From contig NZ_CP109162.1 of the NCBI RefSeq assembly GCF_035920445.1, positions 682,001 to 746,000 of the forward strand: a DNA stretch of 64,000 nucleotides, written 5' to 3'. Positions 34,201 through 49,200 of the stretch are shown here, one piece after another. The notes under the pieces were generated by a model. It had not been told where the DNA came from. It worked only from the letters and a program-made list of their open reading frames with translations, and did no database searches. The translations under genes were made by a program, and so were the position numbers. Origin of the DNA: Nocardia sp. NBC_01730 (GTDB lineage Bacteria; Actinomycetota; Actinomycetes; Mycobacteriales; Mycobacteriaceae). Each line of letters starts with the position of its first letter. Position 1 is the first letter of the stretch.

Positions 34201-37200
34201 AGCCACCGGACCCGACAGCGACCCCTGCCCAGCAGTCCCGCCACCAGCAGCGGGTGGTGGGGCTGCTGGGCGCGGTCACCGACTGGGTCGGAGCGCTCGA
34301 GGATATCCGGACCTTGGCCGCGGGCGTGCCACAAGCCCAACTACACCGGTTGCTGGCCGGAGACTTCGAAGCAGAACTGGCCTGGCTGAACGAGACCAGG
34401 CCCGACGAGACCAGGCCCGACGAGACCAGGCCCGGTGAGCGGTTGGGTAGGTTGGCGGCGGTGGTGCGCCGCGCCCCGGTGATGGCCGAGAACCTGCAGA
34501 CCGCCCAGGAGTTGCTGGCCAGGTTCGCGAACCCGACCCCCACCAGGCAGGCCGGGGCCGGGCAGGCCGGGGCCGGGGCCGGGGCTGGGGCTGGGGCTGG
34601 ATTGCAGAGTCAGGTGAGCCGGCAGGTGGGTTTTGTGCTGGCGCGGTTGAACCAGCAGTTGGATACCGCCCGTAGGCAATTGAATACCGCGGCAGCAGGG
34701 TTGGGTGTGGACGAGGACACCCACGCGGGGTTGCTGTCCCCGGAATTCGAGACCACGCTGGCCCGGTCACCGGATTCCTCGCAGTGGCGGGTGGTGTCGG
34801 CGAACGCGCACTACTACCACGAGCTTTCCGCTATCGCCGACCAATGCACCGGGCTGCTGTCGCGGATCAACGACCGCACCCGGCATTCCCCGCAATGGCT
34901 GACCGATACCACCACCTACGCGACGCAGGCACTGGCATGGGCTGCGGCAGTACAGGCCATGCACGAGGCCACGACCTACGGCAGACCCCAACCCACCCCG
35001 GACGCGACTCCGGATGTGACCGGTCCCGACGGGCTGCCTGATGCGCGGGGGCAGGCCCGCACCCCGCAAGCGCTTCGTGCGGAGATCGCGCGGTTGGGTG
35101 AGCTGCGGGAGCAGGCGCGCGCGCGGCTGCAGACCGAGCAGGAAAGGTTGGGAACCGCGATCGCTCAGGCCGCCGCGCAGATCACGCAGCGGGAATCCGA
35201 CCTGGCCGCGCTGGATTCCGACCGGACCGTGTCGGCTACCCAGCATCGCCGGTTACAGGCCGAACGTGACCTCGCGGCAGGGGGGCCCCGGTGGCGCGAC
35301 GGGCCGGCGTTGTCGCCGCAAGAGCTGGCCCGGCGAGAGGGGCAGTTGGCCCGCCAGCAGCAGCAGCTGGGTGAACGCCAGCGGATGCTGCAACGGCAGC
35401 GGGATAGCCTTGCCCGCTCCAGACAGCGGCTGACCACGCAACTGCGTGCACTGGAAGAATCAGAAACCCAGCAACAGATCAACGAACTCGGACACCGGAT
35501 CGGCCAGCTCCAAGCACAACTACCCGTCCAACCACCCCCGACCCCGGCCACCGACCCCGATTCCGGCCCTGATACGGCCACCGGCCCCGATACGGCCACC
35601 GACCCCGATTCCGGCCCTGATACGGCTGCCGGCCCTGATACCGACCGTGATGGTGGGCTGCGGGCGTGGGGTGGGCGGGTGTCGGAGGCGGAGATGGGCA
35701 AGCTGATCCGTCGGGTTTTCGATTGTTCTGATGCGTTGGGGGATTCGTGGCAGAAGCTGGAGCGTGAGCAGCTGGATCTGGGTTCGGTGGCCGGGGTCAC
35801 CGACACGAACCAGCAGCGTGACGCCGATCGGGGTGTGATGGTCGGTGAGGTCGTCATGGTGGCTGGTCGCCCGTTCCGGTTGGCGGTCACTTCGGCGGGG
35901 GTGCCCGACAGTGTGGAGGGGTATCGGGCGGCGCCGGTCGCGGCCGCGGCGGCGCGGGACAGTCTGCGGACCTCGTTGCAGGAGCATGACCCCGCGACAC
36001 CGGTCACCGAAGCCGATCGGGCCGAGATGGTGCGTGCCGCGATCGATGCCGCGCAGGCCGCGGTCGTGCGTTTGACCCGCCGAGATCACACCCGCCGGAT
36101 CAGTGAGGCGCTGGCCGCGGCGCAAGCACAACTGCCCGAAGACGCTGACCCGTTGAGTGAACCCGCCCAAGCGCAGATCCGTGCGCGGGTGCGCCGCCAG
36201 ATCGACACCGAACTACTCGAGGGTGTTCGGCCACCACAGGCCAGTATCGCGGTGGTCGTGTTGGATACCGGGATCGATGGCCAGCCGGGACAGTTCACCG
36301 CGGGCTCGGTCGGCGGTGACCGGGTCGATGTACTCGACCCGAACAACCCGGACAACTCCCACACCATCACCACCGACACCGACACCGACACCGATGTTTC
36401 CGGGGTCGGTCACACCCTCGGCTTCAGTGTGCCGGACCTCAACAACACCGACACCGGTGCTGGTGCTGGTGTTGTGACTGCGGGTGGGCCGCCGACCGAT
36501 CCGGGTCGATACATCAGTAGTGGTGCGGTCACCGAGTCCCACATACTGTTGGCGCGTACCGCCGGGTTGGGGGGGACCTCGCGTTCGGTGGCGTCGCTGG
36601 CCGGGGAGTTCGCTAGGCATCCGGATGATCTGAGCACGGCGATGACCGCGCTGGCCGACAACTCCCCGCAAGACCGGGCTTTGGCCGGTGTCGCGGTGTC
36701 GTGTGCGGCGACCGAACCCGCACCCGAACCCGCACCCGTGGACTCGCTGCAAGCCGAGCCGCGTCCGACCTTGCCGGTGGACGAGCAAGCCTTCGGGTAC
36801 CAGCGGGCGCAGGCGCGGATGCGCAGCATCAAGTTCTGGGCGGTGACCGCGCGTGACCACGCGATCGCGTGGGACTGGACCGATCCGGTGACGCAGCAGG
36901 CGATGATCCGCTCGATGCCCCGAGAAGTCGCCGAGTCCGAAGGTTTCCCACGTGCCGCCCGGGACCAGGCGACCCGGTTGCTGCTGTTGCGCGAGCGGGA
37001 AAAGTGGCACCGCCCGGATCCGCGGGTCCCGGAGCAGCTGCAGCAAGCCGCGCTCGTGAACTCCCGGATCGACTTGTTGGCCGCCACCCAGCGGTGGACC
37101 GCGCAGGTGCCCGGTCACCCGGATGTGCAGATGCTCGGCACCACCGGATCGATGTTGGTGATCGGCGACCTGGATACCGCCGAAGTGGTGAATATCCATG

Positions 37201-40200
37201 TAGTGTCCGAGAATTCGCCTGATCTGGAAGCGGCCGTGCGGCGGGCCGCGGCGGCAGCGGTGCACGGGGTCACCGCCCAGGAGCGGCCGACGGCGGCCGT
37301 GGTGTGGATCGGCAAGGAGCACGCGGACCTGGCCCGGGCGGTGGCCGAGCTGAAGGACGCGCGACCTGCGCAGGCCGTGCGGCTGGTCGGCCACCATGCC
37401 GCGGATGCCGAGACGGCGCGAGTCGCGGATATGCACCTGGTCGAACGAGCCCGCGGCCACGAAACCCTGGCCGGGCGCGACCAGATCACGGTCGAGTTCC
37501 CGGACCAGGGCAACACGGCCTGGATCGACTCGCACCGAGTGGAAGGTGTTGCCAACAACTGCTATCCGCAAGCATCGCGGATCGTGGTGGAGCGCGCGCT
37601 GGCGGCCCGGCTACGGGTGTCGGGGGTGAACCCCAGGACCGACACGATCGTCCGTGATTTGTGGTGGCGACTCCAGGTCCTGCGGTCGATGTCCGCGCCG
37701 GAGAACGGGGTGGACGGTCAACTCGGCGCGAACTTGCTGGGTGCGGACTGGGATCCGGTCGGATTCCGTAACCTCGACGAGCTGGCCGCGGCGGTGCCTG
37801 CCGAGGGCGGGACGTTGTTCGTGTCGGTGGGCTTCGACGGTTTCCAGCGCGAGGGTGTGGTCGGCGCGCACGCAGTGGCGGTCTACCGAGAACACGGTCA
37901 GATCATGGTGAGCCACGGCAACCTGAGGCCGCAGACTCTGGGGGCCTGGCGGCGAGGCTTGTCCGGGGTGGTGTCGTTCCACGGCGCAGGCTATGACGAG
38001 CACGGCAACCCGCTGCACCGGCTCCGCTCGGACGGTCGCTCACACGGCATCGCGGGCAGGGCGTACGCGGTGGGTAATATGGGTGCTCGACTCGATCTCG
38101 CGTCTTCTGAGCTTCCCGAAGCATTGACCAGGATGATGGACGAGGATGTGCTGCGCCGCCGGGGCTTGGTGGCCGGCGTTCGGCTGCAATTGCAGGCACG
38201 CAGGGACCCACTCGTTCGGCGCGAAAGAAACAGGCACGGGACACTGGATTCGCAGCTGAAGCTGAATCCGGAGTTGCTGCAACCGAAATCCGACACGCGC
38301 GCCGAGTGGGACGCCCAACTCGCCAGGGAGCGGGAACGGCTGGCCGGGCTGTTGCAGATCCCGGCGATGACCTTGGCCGATCCGGTGTTGGTTGATCAGG
38401 AGCTGGTCGATCTGCGCGAGCGCGGCGACAAATCCCGGGTACTCGCCGAAGCGGAGCAGGAATTCCGGTGGCGCTACGACATCACTCGGACGCTGCACCG
38501 ACTCGACCGGATGCAATGGCGGGAACAGCAGGTCGTCGAACTGAACCGGCAGCTGCGGATCGCGAGCGAGCACGGCGACGGCGCCACGGTGGCGCGGTTG
38601 ACGGCCAAGGCGGAGCAGATCGCGGAGCTGGTCGCGGATCGAGACCGACTGGACGGCGCGGCCATGGCCGGGGGCTTGCACCTGAGCCGGGCCGCGCAAC
38701 AGCGGATGCAGGCTCGGCTGGGCAGTGACTACGACAACATCAGCACCGCATTGGGCGCGCTGCTGGAGACCGATACTCCACCGGAGTGGCTCTCGCGCGC
38801 CGAGTTGTCGGAGCTCTCGCGGCCGTCTGCAGACCTCGTCGACCGGGAACCGCTGACCCTGGAAGAACAAACCGCGGTCGAACGGGCCCGGTTGGCAACG
38901 CAATTCCGGGAACTGCGGGACCTGCTGGAATGGGACCGGGAAGTTGACGGGCACGCCATGACCATTCGGGTGCTCGACGAGCTGATCGACAGCGGGCTGG
39001 CCGAGGTGGTGCGCGACCCGCGGCGGACCCCGGTTGCGCGCCGCGGCGAGGTGGGCCCGGAACTGGTCCGGATCCGTCGCGGGGCGGCCGGGGATCAGGT
39101 GGGATATCGGCAGGACCTGATCGCGCGCAACAACAATGCGAGTCCCGGACCGCTGGGACCGCGACAGTTGACCGAGTTGCAGGCGCGCCAACAGCAGCTC
39201 GCCGCGCCGGTCGAGGCGTGGCTGGCGGACATGGGTTTGGGCATGCCCACCGACGCGCAGTTGCGGGGCAGTTTCCGGCAATTGACCGGTTGGATCCGTG
39301 GCCTGCTTGCCGAGCAGGGGCGCGACGAGTGGCAACCGAATGTCCGAGAACGGCAACAGCTCGAGGCATTGCAACAGCAAGCCCGCGAGGTCGGAGAGCT
39401 GGAACAGTATCTGGCGCTCGGCGAGCGAATCGGTCGAATCGAAGCGCTGTCCGCGGCGCGCCGCCGGGTGGAAACGGAAAATGCCGGTGCAGCAGTTCGA
39501 TTCGACGATCTGCTGCGGACGATCACCGCCGATCTGGCGCCGGAACTCACCCTCAGGGGAGGGGAACGGCCGAACTGGTCGAATTACTCGTGGCGGCAGA
39601 TGCTGCGAACTCACGCCGAGGTCGTCGGCGAGTCGACGTCGGGCCCTGAGCAACAGCGGGTGGCCCAGCTACTGCGGGAACTCGCCGATGCCGCCGATGC
39701 TCGCACACAGTGGGCCCAGCAGCTCGACATCCTCGACCGGCATACCCGGCGACTGGACGAAACGGCCGGGAATCTGCGCCGGGCTCGCCAGGAACTCGCC
39801 ACCCCGGCCGGGCCGGAGGTCGAAGACCCGGTCGCCCGTCGCCGGGAGCTGGCGCGACAGGTCGACACCCTCGACCGCGAGCTGACCGAGCAGCTGACGC
39901 AGGTCGAAGCCGAGCTGACCCAATTCGCCGACGGCCCGCTTCGCCCGCCCGACATGGTGCGTCCGCCCGCGGGCCCGACCGTGGGGACACCATCGAGCTC
40001 CCGGACTCCGGTATCCACGGAATTCGCCGACGGCGCGGTCCCGGCGCGGCCACCGACCATGCCGCAGGTGCTGCACCTGCGCGGCGACACCCCGAAGCTG
40101 TGTGCGGTCGAAGACCTGTGGTTCGGGAAATTCCTCGGGCTGCCAGTGGACCCGCCGCCGGTGCAGGACCGCATGCGCCAATTACACGGTATGACCCCGG

Positions 40201-43200
40201 CCGAGGTCGCGTTCGCGGCCCGGGCGAAATGGCAACCGGACGGCTTCGAATCGCTCGACGAGATGTATGCGATCGCCGCCGAGGGCGGTGTGGTGTTCGG
40301 TGCGGTGGACTTCGGCGATGTCGGCGCGCATCTATTCGTGGTGTATCAGGGCGCCGACGGCGAAGTGCGGGTGCACGAATTCGTCGACAATCGAGTCGCC
40401 GATATTCCGTTCGACGACTGGGACCGGCCCGAAGGCCCGCTGTACGGCATCGTTTTCGACAAAGGCCAGAATGGGAATTTCCGACCGCTGCACCCGCTGC
40501 GGCCAGGCGAAACCCCGCCGCGCAACCCGGGCAAGGATCACCCGGAACGCAACCTGGGGGCGCGGTTCGGGAGGGGCCGCGATGAGCAGTCGCAACCGCA
40601 GGGGCCAAGTGCCGTCCATCTGCTGCCGGAGTTGGGCCCAAGGTTGTCGGCGCTGCGCGAACAGGCTCGGGCCCGGTACCGGGAACTGGTGGAAGAAGTC
40701 TCGAATTCCATCGAGGATCCGGATGATGACGAAGCACGTCGGCTCTTTGCTTGGGACCAACAACTGGGAACGCTGGCGCAGGCGCTACAGACCGCGTACC
40801 GCCACCGGAATGACGACCCGGGATCCGCCCAGACCTACCTGGTATCGGCGGCTCAGGTCGTGCGGCTGAACGACTTGGCAGCGCGCGTGAATCTGCCTGG
40901 GGTGCAACCTGCTCGGAGCCCCTCGATCCCCACGGTTTTCGGAGTTCCACTTCGCCTGAAGCTGCACGAGCTGACGCCCGAGGATCTGGTCGCCGTACCT
41001 GGGCGGCAGTTGCGAGACCGGATAGAGCAGGATTTGGTCCGGACCTATCTGACCCTGCGCGATCTGCTTCATGGACCAGTGCCGCGAATCGAGCAGTTGG
41101 AACAGGCAGTCGCGAAGTTGTCCCCCGAAGTACGGGCGACGGCACATGAGCTCGCTGAGTTGTGGACCATTGCCCAGATCTTCCAGGAAAACGATCAGCG
41201 TGCCTCCAACCGTGCGGTATACCGGCAGACGGCGATCGCGGCATTCGATCGGGCTTTGACCGCGGCGCAGTCCTTTCCGACACAATCCGAGTTCACGCCG
41301 AGTGAACAAACTGTCGCATTCGCTACGGATCTCGTATCGCGACAGGCCGCGGCGGTCGCGGCGCTGAGCGAAACGGCCCGAGAGCTTGCCGAGTTGCCCG
41401 ATGGACAATTGCGGCCGAATTCGGCGGACACCAGCCCGGCCGCGGTGCGGTGGGCGACAGCGCGGATGCTACGCGCGCAAATGGAGATCGCCGAAGCGGA
41501 AAACGTTGCGCCGACCAAGGTCGATGCCCTGCTGGCCCGGGATATCCTGGATCGGGAGCAGCCAGGTGCAGCTGAAACAGCGGCCGAGACCTATCTGGTG
41601 CTCGAGCGGCTGTTGGCTCGGATAGCCACAGTACACAGACAGACGGCTTGGTCGACCGGGTTGGATGCGCTGAGTCAGGCACTGGCGCAGGCATCCGATC
41701 GACAGCAGGAAGCCACCGACCGCTATGCCATAGTTCGCGGTGCCTACCGCAGGCTGTTCCCGGATGCTGTGGAAAATTTTCTGCTGCCTCCGGATCCCAC
41801 CTATTCCGGGGCCGAGGGCCCATTGGGGCACTTGGACAAGTTGCGCACCAGGCTGGGACGCGATTTTGTCGAATATCCGTCACGGTTCTTGGACATCGGA
41901 ACAGCGAAGCATCGCTACCAGGTGCTGACCGAAATGGTGGCTACGGCGCAGCAGCAACGGGATTGGACTCGGTGGGCGACGCAGCTGGAAACCTGGTCGC
42001 AGTGGGTGGATGGTTACGCACGGGAGTACCCGGCGGCGATCGCGCGGCGGGAACACGCCTACCGTGCGCTGATCGCTGCGGCCCATAATGCCGGTTTGTC
42101 GGCCTTCGACATTGTGGACCCGACGCGGTGGCAACAGCAGGTGTTCGCGCTACGTGACCAGGTGGCCGCCGAGGAAACCCTGTTGTTGCGGATTGCCGCC
42201 CAGGACAACATCACCGTCGACGAGTTGCGACTGTTGCGGGAAACCCGGTTGGCTGTCAACGAATTCCTGCGCGCGACAGAACATCTCGAACACGTCGAAA
42301 CTCAGCTGGACCTGCTGCTGGGCAACCCGACCGCGGAGGCGGCGCTCGCGGCGGTGGTCACGCGACCGGGCCACGGCGTGACGGAATACGCGCTTCCGGA
42401 CACCGGGCAATTGATCGCCCCACCGGATGTGTTGCTCGCACACCGGCTCAACCGGTGTGCCGATGCGGTGCTCGACGATGCCGGGCGGTTCTACCACCGT
42501 GATTACGGGGATCTGGGACCGGCCGACGGGAACGGGCGGTATGTCAGCAGGGTGGAGCAGGCGGCCGGCGGCCGCACCGACCAGGCGCTACCCGCGCAAC
42601 AGATGCACGATATCGCCGAGGTGGTGGATCTGCTTCGGGCTCGAGCGGAGCGTCTGCCCGGCAGCAGCGACGGAATCGGTGCCTTTGTGTTCGTGCCTAC
42701 GGTGGCGGGAGTCGAGGGCAACGGCGACCTCGGCCATATGTACTGGGTCGTGCGCTGGGTCGACGACAATGGCGACGAGCACTTCGACCGCCGCGATGTC
42801 GGAACTGGTCTGGTGGAACCCGATTTCGTGATCGGACCGGAGGAGCGCAACCGCCCGGTGTTGGCGCTGTTCCTGGACGAACAGGGCTACCCGGAGGTGG
42901 CGAAGCACGCGGATGGGTCCGTCCCAGCCTTCCGCGGTGACCAGGACTTCAAGGTCGGTGCCACCCCGGAGCCGCTGCCGTATATCTCGCCACGACCGGG
43001 GATGCCGAGACTGCCGCTGGAGCTGTCCGAGGCGCGGCGCGCAGAGCAGGGACGGCAGTGGGGCGACCTGCTGGATGAGGTCGCGGGCGAGCTGGACCGG
43101 GCAGCGGCGATCGAGCAGTGGTGGAATGACCTCGACGAGCGCAACCAGCGGGAGCTGTTGTTTGCCGCGCATGATCTGATGCTCGAGATCGGGATGCCGG

Positions 43201-46200
43201 ATTCGCTGGTGGACCAGGCGAACCGGACCCGGCTGGAACTGGCGCGGCGCGCTTTGCTGACCATGGCGCCCACGCCGGAGAACGTGGCGGCTCTGGCCGA
43301 GCTGGACGCGGTGGTGGACCGGTTGACCATGCTGGAGAACTGGGCGAGCCAACTGCCCGGGCATCCGCCGATCCACCTGCTGTCGATCGATCTGCCTGGG
43401 CGACCTGCGGCCACCATGATCTCGGTCGGCAATACCCGCACCGCACCGAATTTGGTCACTCATGTCACCGCGGCCTCGGAGACAGGCATGGGTGAGGTGG
43501 CGGAAACCGACCTGGTTCGGCTGATGAACGAGTTGGCCGATGCCCCCGCCGGTGCGGTCGCTGCGGTGTTGTGGGTGGAATCGGCCGGTGCCCCGGAGAC
43601 CGGCGATCTTCAGGCGGCCGGGGAGCAGCTGGCCGCAGACCTGTTCAGCCGGGTGCTGTTCGGCCGGTCGGAGCCGGTGCAACTGGCGCAGTTCACCCTC
43701 GGCCTGGGCGACGGCGCGACCCTGGCCACCGCGGCGGCAGGTAGCCGGGTGTCGGACGGTCAGCTTCCGCCGCCGCAACCCGTAAACGAGGAGCAGACGG
43801 ATGCCGGTCGACGTCCGGCGCAGGCCGGATCGTCGTGGGATGTGCTGGATGCCGCGTTGTCCTGGGCCGGATTCACCAGTATCGAGGAAATGTTGGTGCC
43901 GGTGAATATCATGCCGGCCGCTGCGCGTCGGATCGGGGAACGGAACTATCGGGCTTGGCAGCAGTGGCCGCCCTATGTGCGCCGGCATCTGCAGAATCGG
44001 TATCCGGATGTGCTCGCCGCGGCACCCGGTATCCCGGCTGCGGTCCGGGACGCCGCGAGCAAAGAGACACTGCAGTGGGCACAGTCCGGAGAACTGCATT
44101 CCGGTGCAGTGCGATTGCCGGAAATAGATGTGCGCCGGGTAGCCGACCTGTCGAATTGGGTCGATACACCGCGATTCCAGGCTGAGGTCGGACCAGCCTA
44201 TCGGCTCGGCTATGGACAGACCACGGACGGCCGGTTGCAGCTGAGCTTCGCGTTCGGCGACCCGGACCGGGCGCCGCGGGTGCAATACACGATAGTGGAA
44301 CTGGACGGGCTGATCCTGCCGCCGAGCATCGACCGGACTGGCCTGACCTACTCGCTGAACGAAACGCTCTACCGGGCCGGTCTGCGGGCGGCGGGGAACA
44401 CGTTGCGCGACACGGTCCACCAGTTACAACTGGCCGATCCCGAAGCCGCCGTAGTGGTGCTGGTGCGCGAGCCGCCCTTCCGCCGAACCATGACTCACGG
44501 CAAGGTCGACGGCAATGATCTGACCCGCGTCGTTGCCGCGGACAATGCCGTTCGGGAACAACGCGATCCCCTTCGACGTCGCCCGCAGACGGATGTGAAT
44601 ATCAGATCCGCCCACGAACAGGTCGGCCGCGAAGTCTTCATGGCCGGATTACGTCGGGAGGCCGATTCGATCGCCATGCCGACTGCCAATCAATCCTGGT
44701 TCCGGACCCCGCAGGCGCAGATCCGCGCGATGCTGCCGCCGATCCGGCGTGGCTTGGCCGCGGTCGAGAGCGACATGACTCGAATTGTCGCGACGCTGCG
44801 CTTGCCCACGGGTGATCCGGTCGAGCTGACCTCGCAGCAGCTGCGCCCGAACGAGGTGCTGTCCACGCTGCGCCAGCTGATCGTGGTTTTGGGCCCGGCC
44901 ATGGAGAATCCCGGGATCTCGGATGCTGTGCGGGGTCTGTTCGGAATGGCCACGGTCTACGTGCAGCAGGCCGCGCTGGAACAGCTATTGCGGCAATACC
45001 TGGACAGCGACCGGCAGCCCGAGCGGCTGATCGCCTCGCCGACAACGGCGAAGCAGGAATTGGTCACCCGGGTCATCGACAACCTGATGGCCGCATTCCG
45101 ATTCCGGTCCGAGTTGGTCCAGTTGGCCGAGCACATACTCGGGGCTGACAATTCAGTGGAGCTCGAGGACTTCAAGAACCTGCGGTTGGACCTGCTGCAG
45201 GATTCGGCTCCCCAGGCGGATATCTTGCCGGCACGGTTGGCCTTCCATGCCGAAGCCGACGCTATCCATCGGATCACCGGGCTGCTCGGTGCCCAGATGC
45301 AGTGGTCGATCCGGGTCATCGAGCGCCGTTTCCTGGAGGATGCCGCGTATACCGCCGGCTTGACGGCAAACCCGATTCAGGCACCCGGGCTGAGCATTCT
45401 GGAGCGGGAGCTGCGGGCCGAAGATCGGGTTCTCGTCGGGCTCCGGCAGCAAATTTCCCAGTTGGCACAGTTCGACGAGGTGGTCGGTCCACGTCGGGAT
45501 CGTGCCCGCCGACTGCGGGCGCTGCGGGTGGAACGGGCAGCGCTGCACCGAGAATTGGCCGAGGCGATCGGTAAGCCTGCGGCAGGGTTGACGCCGGTGG
45601 AACCGGGGACGGCGGAGTACCGGAATCTGTCTGCCGAGCAGCGCGACCTGGCCGATCGGTACCGGGTCAGTTGGCGGTTGGTCGATGCGGTCGAGGCATA
45701 CCACCAGGTGGACCGCGACTACACCTGGCTGCGCGATCGGGTCAGCGAGCTCGAAGGATATTTCCAGCAGCAGGAGCTGGGTTTGGCTACTGCGTCCGAC
45801 ATCGACATCGCGATCGACAAGACTCTCGCCAGGGTTGTCGAGCGTTATGAGGAGGTCGTGCCGACCGCCGAAGTGCCCTCGGACATGTTTGTCCGACTGC
45901 ATAATTCGGATCAGCCGTACTGTGCGCCGACGACGATCGACAACTTCTGGCAGTTCCAGGTGAACAACGGTGCGCTGGCATCCGTTCCGGCCATGCCCGC
46001 CGAGATCACCCGTCGGATATTGGACGGGGTGCCCGAACGCCTGGTGGCCCGTGCGCTGGGCGGTGACTGGCAGCGGTTCGCGTCGCTGGCCGAATTGGTG
46101 GCGCATGTCCGGGAATTCGGTGGGGCGGTCGCGGGCGCGATGGTGTTCCGTCATGCCGGCCCGATCGGCGGGCACATGTTCCACGTCGAAGCCGACGCAG

Positions 46201-49200
46201 CGGGCAATGTGACGGTCCGGGAATGGGTCGACAACGAGGAGATCGTGCTCAGCACCCGCGCCGAGGTGGACGCGTGGGTCGAGGAGCGGGAAGGCAGGCC
46301 GGACGACGACGGCCCGACGGAGAGCAACCTGCTCAGCGTGCACGGCATTGTCGCCGATGCCGAGGGCAATGTGGTGATCCCGTACGTCGAAGGCTCCGGC
46401 CGGTTGGCCACCGGTGACGACATCCCGCAGACCCTGTTGGGACAGTTGCCGATGAGGCGGGGACCGCCGATGCGGGAGCGGTTGTTGCAGGCGGCCGACC
46501 GGCTGCCTGCCGCGGTCTGGCAGTCGCTGGTCCGGGTGAGCGGGTCCGCGCTCCCGGAGTTGGGACCACAGCTGCAGCTGTTGCGCCGTCGTGCGCTGGC
46601 GGACTACCGGACCCGGATCGCCGAGCTGACTGATGAGCAGGCCCAGCAACTGATGCGACGCGTCGAGCGCATCGACGCCCAAGAGCAGTTGCTCTATTCA
46701 GCGTTCGCCGATCAGGAAAACGACCGCAAGCAGCAGGCGGAATTCCGGAAACGCCAGTCGCAGCTGGCCGGCCTCGAGGTCTTGGCGGGCACGCTCAACA
46801 AGGCCGAAACCGGTGGGCAGCCAGCCGAACTGGGGTCGGCGGCCGTGGCGTTCGAGGCGCATGAGCTCAACACGATGGCGTTGCTGCCGCCGAAAACGCT
46901 GCCGGAGGGGTTGCGTTACCTCGAACTGGACACCCGGGCGGAGCTGGATCGGCTGGCCGACGCGTTGGATCGGGTGGACCCGGAGTTCGACATCGACCCG
47001 GTGACGCTGAACAACAGCGAGCTGAAGCGGCTGTACCGGCTGCGTGGGCAGCTGCCCGGTCCGGCGGTGGACTCGGTGATCGACTTGGCCGAGAAGTACC
47101 TCGCGGCCGGGCATCGGGCCGAGGGCATCGCTGCCCTGCACCGCGAATATCGGGCCGCGCACGCTCGCTTGCGCTTCGATCGGGAAATTATCGCCCGGCA
47201 CCAGCGCTTTCTGATCTTGCTGTACCAGGGTGAACGTCTCCAGTTCGTCGACAACCTGGCTGACCTGGATGTCCAGGTCCGGGTACTCGGCTACCGGTCT
47301 CGATTCACCCCGCACCCGAACCAACGGGAACAGGCGTACACCTGGGAGCAGCTGTCCGGATCCGTCAAACACGCTCGTAGACAACAACTTCGCATCGATC
47401 GGATCGAACGTTCCGCCGCTCGGTTCGCCGAACTGGCCGCCGAATACGAACGGTTGCAGTCGCCGGGCGTCCGGGCCGATCAGGCCCGCCTGGCCCGGCA
47501 GCTGGCCCGCATCGAGAAGGAGCTGACCGACGGGCTGCGGTTGGTCCCGGCCGATCTCGTCCGGCAGCGACTGACCGCAGGCTTGGAGCTGGGTTCCACC
47601 GATCTGACCCGACCCGCGGCGAGTCCGGCCCCGAGCGCGCCCTTGAACATGCAGCTGCACTGGACCGTCCCGGCCAAGCAACCGCTCAACTGCCTGCCGC
47701 GGGCGGCGCGAGCGGCATGGCGTGCGGTGGGCGGAGAAATACCGGGACAGTTGGTCGATTTTATTGCCGGGTCGAAGGGCGTGGATGCCCGGGAAGCGGC
47801 GGCTCTGGTCGGTGTGGACTGGCACACCGACGGCTTCGGGGACCTGGCCGGGCTGCACGCGTTCGTGCAGAACAACGGTGGCGCGGTGATCGCGATGCTG
47901 GCCTTCAAAGGCATCGATGGCACAAGGGAGGTCGGTCAGCACGCGATCGCCGCGAAGCTGGTCGACGGTCAAGTGCGAGTCGTCGACAGTGCGATAGCCG
48001 ATGCGGACGTCGATCCGGACGACGAGGGCATCCCCTACGAAGAATGGCTTGCGAAACTCGCCGAGCGCGGCGTCACCCCGGCGGATATCGAACGGGTAGA
48101 CGGCATGTGGCTGAAAGCCGGTACCGTCGGCCAGGCCGGGGAACCCGAGTTCCGGGTGGACGACACCCATGCCTCGCTGGCGGTGGCGGAGTTGGACTTC
48201 AAGGACACCCGGATCGGCGCCTTGCCGCCCGGCGGGGTGGGTGCGATCTGGCGCAATGACGGGGTTGTGCTGCCGGATGCACAGCCCGCCAAGGTGCTGG
48301 CATCGCGCGGCGCGAATGCCGATCTGGTGTTTGCCGGCTCGGACATGGTGGACGGCAAGCGTTTCCAGGTGTCGGTGGCCGGGGTGCAGAGCACGGAGAC
48401 CGGCGTGGCGGTGGAGTTGCTGCTCCGCCTCGGGAAGTTGCGAACGGCCCGGGTCATCGTGGAACTGGACCACGTCGACGGCCGGGTCGTCGCGCGTTAT
48501 CGGCTGGTCGACGTGAGCTGGGGTGCTGAGCGATTCACGCAGGCACTGCAGAAACTGCACGGCGGGATCACCGACTGGCTGACTCGGTCGGGCGCGGCCT
48601 GGGCCGAGGACAGTGCGGAGGTGCCGACCCCGCGCCGCGGGCGCGTCGTCGAGCAGTCACCGGAATTTGATCCGCACCTCCGTCTCATGGTGACGATGAC
48701 CGCTGACGCCGACGAATACCGGGCCGCTCGACACGAGGCTCGGAAATGGCTGGCCGAGCAGATGTTCGGCTGGCCTGAGCAATATCGCGTCGGCGCCAAC
48801 AACGAATTGGAGGTCGCGCTCGACAGCATGCGCGCAACCGGTGGCGCCGATATCCGGATAGAACTGCAAGCGACCGACACAGCGGTACGAATAATGCTGT
48901 TGGACAAGGGGACCGAGCTGGTTCCCGCTCCCGGCGCGAAAGCGAGAGGCGAGTATCGCTCCGAAGTACGTCGATCGAAAACCGGGCGGGATGTCCGGAT
49001 CGAGTTTGCCGCGCCCGATCCGGAGCTGATCCCGTTGGTGCGTGCCGTACTGCGGAACACCGAAAGCCGCTGGGTGGAGCAGCTGTTGGCCCCGTTCCTG
49101 GGCAATGCGGCAAAGGTAACGGAAGCCCGCGCCCTTGCCCACGGGATCGGACAGCTGTGGCAGGCAGCGGTCGACGCCGGTCTGACGACGGAACTGCTGC

